A DNA stretch of 64,000 nucleotides from Rhizobiaceae bacterium (lineage in GTDB: Bacteria > Pseudomonadota > Alphaproteobacteria > Rhizobiales > Rhizobiaceae), in contig JANQKQ010000052.1 of NCBI GenBank assembly GCA_028281105.1, positions 1 to 64,000 on the forward strand, written 5' to 3'. Under the pieces are notes generated by a model. The model saw only the letters and a list, made by a program, of their open reading frames with translations, had not been told where the DNA came from and did no database searches. Position numbers and translations under genes: made by a program. The stretch's first letter is position 1. Each line of letters starts with the position of its first letter. Positions 9,453 through 18,163 of the stretch are shown piece by piece.

Positions 9453-10622
9453 TTACAGCAACCCGAGGACCAATTCCTTGATGGCGTCGGTCGCCTGCTG
9501 GGCGATTGAGCCCTTCTCCACTGTTTCGGCAGCGTAAAGCGGGGTTTCCTGGCTCAAGGTATCGCCGATCCATACCCTGAGCGTGGCGACGTGGGTGCCG
9601 GCCTCGACGGGCGGCATCAACGGGCCGGTATAGACGATGCGCGCGCGCAGCTTGTCGCGGTTGCCGAGCGGCAGGTAGATCGACACCGGTCCGTAGCCGA
9701 CCATCGGCACGTCTTTCTCGCCGCCATATACATCCGCTTCACCGATGATTTCGTCTTCACCGTAAAGCACGATCTTCTCGAACGCGCGAAATCCCCAGTC
9801 CAGGATCTTGCGTGCCTCTTCCTTGCGCTGGTTGAGCGAGGCCATGCCGCTAAGGACCGCGACCAGCCGTTGGCCGTCCCGTCTCGCAGACCCGACGATG
9901 GCGTAGCCGGAAGCCTCCGTATAGCCGGTCTTCATCCCGTCGGCGCCCACCTTCATGCGCAGCAGCGGGTTGCGATTGCGCTGGGTGATGCCGTTCCAGG
10001 TGAATTCCAGTTCGGAATAGTATCTGTAGAAGTCCGGATAGGCGGAGATCATATGGCGGGCGAGCTTGGCCAGATCGTTGATCGATACATGTTGTTCGGG
10101 ATCGGGCAGCCCGGTGGCATTGCGGAAATGCGAATCGTTGAGTCCCAATTCGCGGGCACGCTCGTTCATCAGCTCCGCGAACGCTTCTTCGGACCCCGCT
10201 ATGCCCTCGGCGATGATGATGCAGCCGTCATTGGCCGACTGCACGATAACGCCGCGAATCAGATCCTCGAGCGGAACTTCCGATCCCAGCTCCGCGAACA
10301 TGGTCGATCCGCCGGAGTTCGCCCCGCCGCGCCGCCAGGCGTCTTCGCTGACATAAAACGTATCATCCAGCGCCAGGGCTCCGCTGCGCAGCCGGGAGAA
10401 CACCACTTCCATGGTCATCAGCTTGGCGAGCGATGCAGGCGGAATGCGGGTATTGTGATCTTTGGCGAACAGGACCGTGTTGGTGTCGGCGTCGATCAGC
10501 AGCGCCTGCTTGGCGCGGGTCGAATACAACTGCGCGTGTATCGGGCTGACGCCGGCCGCCACCAATACCAAAACAAGCATCAGCGGCGCAAAAACGCGGC
10601 GCAACGCGGCGAACACAAACAT
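9453..10622 (-). CDS. dacC: D-alanyl-D-alanine carboxypeptidase (PBP5/6 family)
   Basis: A 389-residue periplasmic serine carboxypeptidase that trims pentapeptide stems in peptidoglycan. A signal peptide ends near IHA-QL (about residue 30). The penicillin-binding triad is complete: SLAK (64-67), SAN and KTG in MKTGYTEASGY. A PBP5 C-terminal beta domain follows. The ATG at 10622 was preferred to one 84 bases upstream because it places the signal peptide at the N-terminus. The specific symbol (dacA, dacC or dacF) is a best guess. Confidence 0.9.
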   Translation of the reverse strand: MFVFAALRRVFAPLMLVLVLVAAGVSPIHAQLYSTRAKQALLIDADTNTVLFAKDHNTRIPPASLAKLMTMEVVFSRLRSGALALDDTFYVSEDAWRRGGANSGGSTMFAELGSEVPLEDLIRGVIVQSANDGCIIIAEGIAGSEEAFAELMNERARELGLNDSHFRNATGLPDPEQHVSINDLAKLARHMISAYPDFYRYYSELEFTWNGITQRNRNPLLRMKVGADGMKTGYTEASGYAIVGSARRDGQRLVAVLSGMASLNQRKEEARKILDWGFRAFEKIVLYGEDEIIGEADVYGGEKDVPMVGYGPVSIYLPLGNRDKLRARIVYTGPLMPPVEAGTHVATLRVWIGDTLSQETPLYAAETVEKGSIAQQATDAIKELVLGLL

Positions 10623-10765
10623 CAGCAAACCATCTCCAGCCGACACAATCGGCTTTCCGCCCGCCTGCCCCGGCCGTTTGATAGCCCCGCATAAGAGCAA
10701 ATTCAAGGAATTAGCGGATTGCCAACACCCGCGCGCAGCCCGCTCGCGGGTTTGCCCGGCCGATC

Positions 10766-11839
10766 CTATTCGTCGTCGACCGCGTCGAACGCTGAGAGAA
10801 TCCGCGCGTTGATCGCCGTTTCGGGCAGATAGCCGAGCGGGCTCAGGCTCGCCGCGGGCCGCGGTTTGCCTACCGCCCTGCCGACCTCGGCAACGATGCC
10901 GCCAGCATTGGAATCGGCTCGAACCGTCCCGAGATCGAGCGGAATGCCCTCGTAGAGCGGCGTCGGACGCGGCAGCGGAACCGGAGCATCGAAGGCGGTG
11001 AGCGTCAGCTGGCTGGCGGGCATATCGGGACCGGGCATGACCGGACCGGCAACGACGGCCGAAGGCGGCGGCACCGGCGCCGGCAGCGCCCCCTGGGTGG
11101 CGGTTTCACGCGGGATATCGACACCGCCTGCGAGCATGGTTGCGCTCGGTGCGGCATCGGGCTCGTCGTCGCGGCCGCGCCACAAGCCGCCGCGATAAGA
11201 AGCCATCAGATACCGGCCGTCACGGCCGTCCATCCGAGCCTTGCCGACATAGCGCACACGCACCTTGGCGACCCCCTTGTTCGTGTAGTCCAGCATCTCG
11301 GCGGCCCGGCGCGACAGATCGATGATCCTGTCGTGTACGAAGGGGCCGCGATCGTTGACGCGCACGATCAAGGAACGGCCGTTTTCCAGATTGGTGACCC
11401 GCGCATAGCTGGGCAACGGCAACGTCGGATGGGCCGCCGAAAGCGCATATTGGTCGTAGACTTCGCCGTTGGCGGTAAGCCGGCCGTGGAAGTTCGGCCC
11501 ATACCAGGAAGCCATGCCCACCCGGTTATAGAGCGGCTGTTCCTTGGGGTGATACCACTTGCCACGCACCTTGTAGGGCTTGCCGACCTGGTAGCGCCCG
11601 CCGCCCTTGCGCACGTTGCGCGAGGTGGTGATCCTGGGACTGCCTTTCACCCCGTATTCGGCCGATGAGAACTTGGTTTTGTGGTTGATATGGGCGGGCC
11701 CTTTGGGCGCACCGCACGCGGATAGCAACGCCGCGACGCCAAGCGCCGCCGCCCCGTGAATCCAGCGCCGCCTGACGCCGTCCCACGTCCGGCTCAGCGC
11801 CGGTTTTCGTGTCCTCGAAACAGGCATACTCAAACACAT
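10766..11839 (-). CDS. rlpA: Septal ring lytic transglycosylase RlpA-like lipoprotein
   Basis: A 357-residue lipoprotein with lipobox LLSAC (Cys42). It carries the double-psi beta-barrel core of RlpA, with GMASWYGPNFHGRLTANGE and the catalytic-type VNDRGPF motif. RlpA proteins cleave glycan strands lacking stem peptides, at the division septum. No C-terminal SPOR domain can be seen; the last ~140 residues are Pro/Ala-rich and look disordered. A second ATG four codons in is equally plausible as start. It sits upstream of dacC on the same strand, a pairing common in this order. Confidence 0.88.
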   Translation of the reverse strand: MCLSMPVSRTRKPALSRTWDGVRRRWIHGAAALGVAALLSACGAPKGPAHINHKTKFSSAEYGVKGSPRITTSRNVRKGGGRYQVGKPYKVRGKWYHPKEQPLYNRVGMASWYGPNFHGRLTANGEVYDQYALSAAHPTLPLPSYARVTNLENGRSLIVRVNDRGPFVHDRIIDLSRRAAEMLDYTNKGVAKVRVRYVGKARMDGRDGRYLMASYRGGLWRGRDDEPDAAPSATMLAGGVDIPRETATQGALPAPVPPPSAVVAGPVMPGPDMPASQLTLTAFDAPVPLPRPTPLYEGIPLDLGTVRADSNAGGIVAEVGRAVGKPRPAASLSPLGYLPETAINARILSAFDAVDDE

Positions 11840-11943
11840 CGCCTGAAATCGCCATCCCCGCGGCCGTGATCCGGCCGTTCCGGTATTGTGATCCGGCCGG
11901 GTTATCGAATGCTTAAGATTGTGTGGCGGAACGAAGGCGAATC

Positions 11944-14900
11944 TTATCGATACTCGAACACCTTGTTGAACACGCCGGGCGCAACGATCGACAGCGGATT
12001 GACCTCCAGCACCGGCGACTGCACCGGCCCGCTCAGCCGGTAGGTGATGCCGATGAAGCCACCGTCCTGTCCGTTCGACAATAGCTGCCCGAAGACGGGG
12101 ATCGCCGACATAACGCGCGAAAGGCTGAACGCCGGCATGAAGGTGCCCGAAAGGCTCATCCGGTCGGAAGCATCGTACAGCGTTCCCGAATAGGTCAGGC
12201 CGATGTCGACGCCCGCGAGCTGGCCGTCCTCCATCGACAGGAACCCGTCACCCTTGACGATATCGGCCTTCGCGCGCAGGAACCGCACCCGGTTGACGTC
12301 GATCTCGTTTACTTCCGCCTGGCGCGGATTGTCCCGATTGCTCTCGTGGATCGCCCGGTTTGGCGCGGCGACCAGCGTCTTGAGCTTGGGCTCGTCGTTT
12401 ACGTAGAAATCCTCCACCAGCACCCTGCCGGTAAACGGCCGGCCCCGATCGCGCTGCAGATTGGCGACCATGCGCCCGCCCTCCATCCGTTTGTAGAGAT
12501 CGAGAAAAGCCATCCCCTCCCCGGCGCTTTCGGCGCGAATGGCGAAATTGGTGGTCGTGCCGGTCGTGCTGGCGTTGACCGCGGCCGGCTGGCCGGCGCC
12601 GATGATGGCGTTCAGATTGAGAGCGTCGAGCCAGCCGTCCTTGACGTGGTACTGCACCACCACATTGCGCGCCTGCTGGCGGTTGAAGCCCTGTACGCGC
12701 TCGATCGAGGAAAACAGCCGGAAGCTGGTTTCCCCCTGTTCTTCGACGAACCCTTTCTGCCGGAACATCTTCTGCAGCAGCCCGCGGGCATCGAACGAAG
12801 CCCCGTTGGCGGTGATCGTGTAGTCTCGATCCGCCCGTTCGATCGTGACTTCCATTTCGTCGCCGGCGTTGAGCGCGACCGAAGACAGTCGCGCACTCAG
12901 CACGCCGGCTTCGTCGAAGCTGAGATTACCTTTGACGTGGAAATTGCGCCCGATCAGCGATAAATCCTGCATCGAGGTGACGCCGCCTTTGGTGACCATG
13001 GAAAAGGTTGCGCTGGCGGCGACGCCGGGGCCTTTCACCCAGCCCACCCACGGCAGGGCGAGTTCGGCCCGCTCCAGGTCGATCGATAGTTTGGACGGCC
13101 CGCTGCCGCTCTGTTCGGCGGTAACCGTGACCGGGCCGCGAACGACGGGAGCCATATCGAGGCCCAGCTTTTTGCGGTCAGCCTCGTCCAACACCGTAGT
13201 CATCGTGCTTCTGGCGCGAACCGACGAGCTTTCGCCGACGGGCTCGACCACGCGAACCGCGCCTTCGATGCCATCGATTTCGGCGTTGCCGCTGATCAGC
13301 ACCTGGCTCGGCGAAATGTCGGCGACCACGTCCGCGTGGGTAATGGTGCGACCCCGCAATTTGCGCGAGCTGCCCGCATCCTCCAGCCGCAACAGGACGT
13401 GCCAGTCGACGTCGGAATAATCGATCGATGGTTTGATCGGAAATTTGATGACCAGGTCGGCTTCCGCCCAGCCGCGCCACTGGGAAGCCTGCATCTCCAA
13501 ATGATCCATGACGTGCAGCGGCTCTGCATCGGCGATCCGGGCAAGCGTCGCGACGTCGGCGGCAAGTACGATCGACGCCTCGGTGGGCGCGGGACGGGCC
13601 ATGAAATCGGAGATGGTCAGCGTACCCGCCGTTACCTCGGCGAACTCGCTACCGTCGATCGCCGCCCTGCCTCGCTCAAGTTCCACCGAAACGCGCATGC
13701 CGTCGACCCGCACCACGGCGTCCACATCGCTGACCGGCGGCAGTTCGCCCAGCGTGTCGAAGCGGGTGCCCTCCAGCTCCATTTCCAACTCGAGCTGGTC
13801 GTCGGCGATCTTGCGACCGTCCCGCAGGCGGCCGAGGATACCCGGTGGGATCGAGGCGGCGATGCGGGCCTGGCGCACCCGGCCACCGTGGATGTTGGCT
13901 TGCACCCACCGGCGTGCGTTGTCTCCAATGAAGATCGGCCAGAACTGTTTGACTGCGGTGATCGATATGCCGTTCGATCCGCCGTTGAAGACCAGGGACG
14001 GCGTTTCTCCGTCGAAGCCGATGCTCGCCGAGCCCAGCATGGTACCCTCGGTGGTCACCACCCGCCAGTTGCGGATATCGAGCAGTTGTCGCGCGCGCTG
14101 AAAGCCGCCCTCGAAGAACATCGACGCGATCTGCGCGCGCTCGCCGGTGACGCTGGGGGCGCCGACGGCGCGTTCGGCCACGAACGAATAGCGCAGATCG
14201 CCCGCCAATCCGTCCGCCTCGTCGGCGGGTTGGATGGCGCCGGCCAGGATCGTCTCGAAGCGGCCGATCGAAAGCCGGGAGCGCTCCAGGACGATTTGGT
14301 TGAAGGCGGGAATGATGCGGAAGTTGAGCTCGGCGGAGCGCAGCGGCGTCACCGTGCGCCATCCAAAGCGGATATTCGCATCGTCCGCCCTAACGGCGAA
14401 CACCGGCCGCTGCGGCGTATGATCGGGGCCGAACGCCACGTTGGCGTCGATGTCGACGACCGCGTCGGAACTGAAAAAGCCGCCCTCGATCTCCGGGCCC
14501 TGGATCCATTCGCGCACGTCCACGCCGCGCACCACCGCCTCCAGCTCCGCACCGCCGCCTTCGATGGCGCGGTAGTTGGCCTCGACATCGAGCGCCGAAA
14601 AGTCGGTGGCCGCTCTCGCCGAGATTTCGATATCGCCCGACAGCGACCTGGCCAGGGCGAACTCTCCGACTTCGACCCTGTTGCTGGAACGCGGACCCAG
14701 GCGCACGCCTATGATGGTGCTGCCGGCGATGCGGATGCTGCGGAAATGGCCGTCTTCCAGGCGCATCTTCAGATCGGCCAGGCCGGCGCCTGCCAGCCGC
14801 AGCAACCCGTCGATATCGACCGCCCCGGCGGTTGCCGTCTCGGTAAGGCGGCTCACGTCCAGGGTGCTGTTTTCGACCGATATCGATCCGAACCGAAGCC

Positions 14901-15306
14901 CGCCGCCCAGGATCGACATCGGCCGCACGCCGACACGCACCCGGCCTATGGTGGTGGCGATGCCCCCGGCTCCCGCCTGTCGCACCGCCACGTCGTTGGA
15001 GGCGATGGAAATCAATCCGAGCCCGTGTAATTCGACGCTCGTGCGGCCCAAATCCACATCGAAGCCCGGTCCCAGCAAGCCCTCGATGGTGGTCTTGACC
15101 CGCGCGTCCAGAGCCCGGTTTTCGATCACGCCGCCGCGCAGGGCGAAATAGAGGCCGACGAGCGCGATCGCAATGACGACCGCGCACACCGCCACCGTCG
15201 CCAGGAACAGCCGCACAAATCGCCGGCCACCGCCGGTGCGCGGCTCTTCAGCACGCTCAAACGGCGGGTCTGACGCGCGCGCGCTGGCTGTTGGCTTCTG
15301 GTTCAT
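11944..15306 (-). CDS. Large AsmA/YhdP-like envelope protein (DUF3971)
   Basis: A 1120-residue protein with one N-terminal transmembrane helix (about 30-55) and a very long periplasmic region of repeated beta-rich segments. It belongs to the AsmA-like superfamily, YhdP branch (DUF3971 plus AsmA C-terminal region), bridge-like proteins thought to carry phospholipids between the inner and outer membranes. The C-terminal part VLEVNPLSIVAPGVFNK is typical. ATG at 15306 was chosen because it directly precedes the short cytoplasmic tail and helix. It is transcribed away from the M23 peptidase gene. Confidence 0.85.
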   Translation of the reverse strand: MNQKPTASARASDPPFERAEEPRTGGGRRFVRLFLATVAVCAVVIAIALVGLYFALRGGVIENRALDARVKTTIEGLLGPGFDVDLGRTSVELHGLGLISIASNDVAVRQAGAGGIATTIGRVRVGVRPMSILGGGLRFGSISVENSTLDVSRLTETATAGAVDIDGLLRLAGAGLADLKMRLEDGHFRSIRIAGSTIIGVRLGPRSSNRVEVGEFALARSLSGDIEISARAATDFSALDVEANYRAIEGGGAELEAVVRGVDVREWIQGPEIEGGFFSSDAVVDIDANVAFGPDHTPQRPVFAVRADDANIRFGWRTVTPLRSAELNFRIIPAFNQIVLERSRLSIGRFETILAGAIQPADEADGLAGDLRYSFVAERAVGAPSVTGERAQIASMFFEGGFQRARQLLDIRNWRVVTTEGTMLGSASIGFDGETPSLVFNGGSNGISITAVKQFWPIFIGDNARRWVQANIHGGRVRQARIAASIPPGILGRLRDGRKIADDQLELEMELEGTRFDTLGELPPVSDVDAVVRVDGMRVSVELERGRAAIDGSEFAEVTAGTLTISDFMARPAPTEASIVLAADVATLARIADAEPLHVMDHLEMQASQWRGWAEADLVIKFPIKPSIDYSDVDWHVLLRLEDAGSSRKLRGRTITHADVVADISPSQVLISGNAEIDGIEGAVRVVEPVGESSSVRARSTMTTVLDEADRKKLGLDMAPVVRGPVTVTAEQSGSGPSKLSIDLERAELALPWVGWVKGPGVAASATFSMVTKGGVTSMQDLSLIGRNFHVKGNLSFDEAGVLSARLSSVALNAGDEMEVTIERADRDYTITANGASFDARGLLQKMFRQKGFVEEQGETSFRLFSSIERVQGFNRQQARNVVVQYHVKDGWLDALNLNAIIGAGQPAAVNASTTGTTTNFAIRAESAGEGMAFLDLYKRMEGGRMVANLQRDRGRPFTGRVLVEDFYVNDEPKLKTLVAAPNRAIHESNRDNPRQAEVNEIDVNRVRFLRAKADIVKGDGFLSMEDGQLAGVDIGLTYSGTLYDASDRMSLSGTFMPAFSLSRVMSAIPVFGQLLSNGQDGGFIGITYRLSGPVQSPVLEVNPLSIVAPGVFNKVFEYR

Positions 15307-15601
15307 GCGCCCCGATTTGACCTGTTCGCGTTGATGCCGGCCAGGACAGCGATGTTGTGAATTGTCAAATCCGCCCCACCCGCCACCGGTAAAGTGCGCC
15401 GGCTGTTCCTGCAAATGCGCTCTGCACTGCTCGGCCGGTGGTTCATGGACGGTTGTCGCCGGTCATGATGTCGAAAGGATGGCACCTGAATTCGGCCAGG
15501 CGCCGGTTTGCCCCCAACTCACGGTCCGGAAACATTTGTTAACCATAATGGTTTCTAATCGGCTAACAGCGATTCCGATTGCCCGCCCGTGAGTGTCGCC
15601 C

Positions 15602-16909
15602 ATGTCCGCAGCCAAGATTCGCCAGCCCAAAAGCTTCGGCAAGCGCAAAGAGCCGCCTTCCATCATCATCACGCGCAACGGCAAGAGCCGGCTCTACACG
15701 ATCACGCCGTGGATGGCCTCGAGCGTGATCGGCTTTTTCCTGGTGTTCACCGTCGGCTATCTGTCGGCCACCGCCTATCTGTTCCTGCGCGACGACCTGA
15801 TCACCGGCGTGGCCACGCGCCAGGTGCGCCTGCAGTACGAATACGAAGACCGCATCGCCGCGCTGCGCGCCAATCTCGATCGGGTGACCAGCCGGCAGTT
15901 GGTCGATCAACAGACGCTGCACACCAAGGTCGCCGACCTCGTCGCGCGCCAGGAACTGCTGAGCGCACGCGACCGCCGGCTCGACACGGTGCTGCAACGC
16001 TCACGCGCTCTGGGGCTGGGCACCGAGGCGTCGTCGGATGCAGCGTCTGAAGAAGCGGCTGTCGGCCGCGTACCGACAAACCGCAGCGATCGCGTCGATG
16101 TGCGCATCCAGACCGACCAGCCGGCGCTGCTTCGCGGATCGCTGGAAGTATCGGACTTGGGATCGGTCCGCGCGCCGCCCGGCGCCAAAGCGGGCGCAAC
16201 CGCCTTGTTTGAGCGCGGCGTCGACGATCCGCTGCTCAACGTGGCTATTTCACTGGACAAAGTCGACGCGCGTCAGAGAAACGCCCTTGAAGCGGTCCGC
16301 CTGGCCGCTTCCGGCCAAACCGCGAAGATCGCCCAGGCGATCGTGACGCTGGGCGTTTCCGTCGACCAGCCGATCGCGGATGATATCGGCGGCCCGTTCG
16401 AGCCGTTGGACGCCGGCGCTGATTTCACCACCCACGTGGAGGCCTGCTCGCAATCCCTGGAGGCACTGGAACGCATGCGCGGGGTGGCCAGCGCGCTGCC
16501 GATCGGCCATCCACTGCCAGGCGCGGAGATTTCAAGCCGGTACGGCCCGCGCATCGATCCGTTCCACGGCCGGTATGCCATGCATTCGGGAATGGACTTC
16601 AAAGCCAAATCCGGCACCCCGGTCCGTGCCGCGGCGGCGGGCAAGGTGGCCGCGGCCGGCCGCAACGGCGGTTATGGCCGGGTCGTCGAAATCCACCACG
16701 AAGGCGGCATGATCACCCGATATGCGCACTTAAGCCGGGTGGGTGTGTCGGTCGGCCAGTCGGTAGCGGTCGGCCAGGTCATCGGCCGCGTCGGCAGCTC
16801 GGGCCGCTCGACCGGCCCGCATCTGCATTACGAAGTGCGCCAGGGCAACAACGCGGTCGACCCGGCACGCTTCATCGCTGCCGGACGCACCCTGGCCGAT
16901 CTGATCTGA
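15602..16909 (+). CDS. M23 family peptidoglycan endopeptidase
   Basis: A 435-residue bitopic membrane protein: a cytoplasmic basic N-terminus, one transmembrane helix (about 38-60), a coiled-coil stretch (about 75-125), a linker and a C-terminal LytM/M23 domain. Zinc ligands are visible in MHSGMDFK (HxxxD) and HLHYE. The enzyme probably cleaves peptide cross-links in the cell wall, or activates amidases if its site is weak; the intact ligands favour activity. ATG at 15602 is chosen over two upstream GTG codons (15589 is out of frame, 15593 is in frame). It is divergent from the AsmA-like gene. Confidence 0.88.
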   Translation: MSAAKIRQPKSFGKRKEPPSIIITRNGKSRLYTITPWMASSVIGFFLVFTVGYLSATAYLFLRDDLITGVATRQVRLQYEYEDRIAALRANLDRVTSRQLVDQQTLHTKVADLVARQELLSARDRRLDTVLQRSRALGLGTEASSDAASEEAAVGRVPTNRSDRVDVRIQTDQPALLRGSLEVSDLGSVRAPPGAKAGATALFERGVDDPLLNVAISLDKVDARQRNALEAVRLAASGQTAKIAQAIVTLGVSVDQPIADDIGGPFEPLDAGADFTTHVEACSQSLEALERMRGVASALPIGHPLPGAEISSRYGPRIDPFHGRYAMHSGMDFKAKSGTPVRAAAAGKVAAAGRNGGYGRVVEIHHEGGMITRYAHLSRVGVSVGQSVAVGQVIGRVGSSGRSTGPHLHYEVRQGNNAVDPARFIAAGRTLADLI

Positions 16910-16934
16910 CACACCGTCGGCCGCGTTACCGCGA

Positions 16935-18063
16935 TCACTCGATATCCTCGTGAGCGGCGCCGTCGCTGCCGGTCACCTGGTGAGCGAGCGCAGCTTCCAT
17001 GAAAGGGTTGAGCGCGCCGCCCAGCACCGCGTCCGGGCTGGTGCTTTCGACCCCGGTACGCAGATCCTTGACCAACTGATAGGGCTGCAGGACGTAAGAG
17101 CGGATCTGGTGGCCCCAGCCGATCTCGGATTTGGATTCATGGGCTTCCTGGATCGATTCCTGGCGCTTCTTCATTTCCATGTCATAGAGCCGGGCGCGCA
17201 GCGCCTTCATGGCGTTGGCGCGGTTCTGGTGCTGGGATTTCTCCGACGATGTGACCACGATACCGGTGGGCATATGGGTGATGCGCACCGCTGAATCGGT
17301 GGTGTTGACGTGCTGGCCGCCGGCGCCCGAGGAGCGGTAGGTATCGACGCGGATATCCTTGTCCTGGATGTCGATCTCCACATTGTCGTCGATCACCGGA
17401 TAGACCCACACGGAAGAAAACGAGGTGTGCCGGCGCGACTGGCTGTCAAAAGGCGAGATGCGCACCAGGCGGTGCACGCCGGATTCGGTCTTCAGCCAGC
17501 CGAACGCATTTGCCCCCTTGACCAGGATGGTGGTCGCCTTGATGCCGGCCTCTTCTCCCGGTGACTGGCTCTGCACTTCAACCTTGTAGCCGTTCTGCTC
17601 GGCCCAGCGCACATACATGCGCAGCAGCATAGCCGCCCAATCCTGGCTTTCGGTGCCCCCTGCCCCGGCATGGATTTCGACGAACGTGTCGTTGCCGTCG
17701 GCTTCTCCCGACAACAATGCGGCGACCTGACGGCGTCCCATCTGGGAGTTGAGCTTGGCGAGCGCACCTTCAGCCTCGGCGACGATGGCCTCCTCGCCCT
17801 CCTCCTCGCCCAATTCGATCATGCCGGTATGCTCGGCGAGCTCGGATTCGATATCGCGGATGGTGTTGATGGAGTTTTCCAGATGCTGACGCTCGCGCAT
17901 GAACTTCTGCGCCTCGTCCGGATTGTTCCACAGTTGTGGGTCTTCGGACTTCTCGTTCAGGAAATCCAGCCGCTTGAGCGCCTTGTCCCAGTCAAAGATG
18001 CCTCCTCAGCAGGGCGATGGCCTGCTTGATTTCATCGACGATCGCTTGGGTTTCAGCGCGCAT
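16935..18063 (-). CDS. prfB: Peptide chain release factor 2, expressed by programmed +1 frameshift
   Basis: RF2 releases peptides at UGA and UAA stops. The 375-residue protein is split between two frames: codons 1-23 run from ATG 18063 to CTT (17997-17995), followed by an in-frame TGA; skipping one base gives Asp-Trp and the remaining 352 residues. The SPF anticodon-mimic motif (RISPFDSQS) and the GGQ peptidyl-transferase motif (SGAGGQHVN) are intact. Starting at the internal ATG (17900) would lose the first ~54 residues. It lies downstream of the PBP1A gene on the same strand. Confidence 0.95.
17991..18006 (-). promoter_or_regulatory. RF2 programmed frameshift signal
   Basis: On the minus strand AGGAGG, then CAT, then CTTTGAC. 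The Shine-Dalgarno-like hexamer sits three bases before the CTT slippery codon and the UGA is followed by C, the same layout as the E. coli prfB site. When RF2 is scarce the UGA is read slowly and ribosomes shift +1, so RF2 controls its own synthesis. Confidence 0.93.
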
Positions 18064-18163
18064 TGGCAATACCTGAGGAACAGCGGAACGGAATCGCGGC
18101 CGCGAAGATAGGAGGCGGGTCTGGTCGCGTCAATGTGGCGTTATCGGCCCGCGGATCGGGTGG

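Noticed and set aside
11840-11943. Possible tRNA or small RNA between rlpA and the AsmA-like gene
   Set aside because: No cloverleaf, no CCA end and no strong hairpin could be drawn; it is probably a plain promoter region.
13336-15030. A 564-codon plus-strand frame
   Set aside because: It is the shadow of the AsmA/YhdP-like gene on the minus strand; the sequence is His/Arg/Asp-rich without any motif.
16935-17900. Shorter RF2 starting at the internal ATG
   Set aside because: It would lack the conserved N-terminal helical region, and a textbook frameshift site lies immediately upstream.
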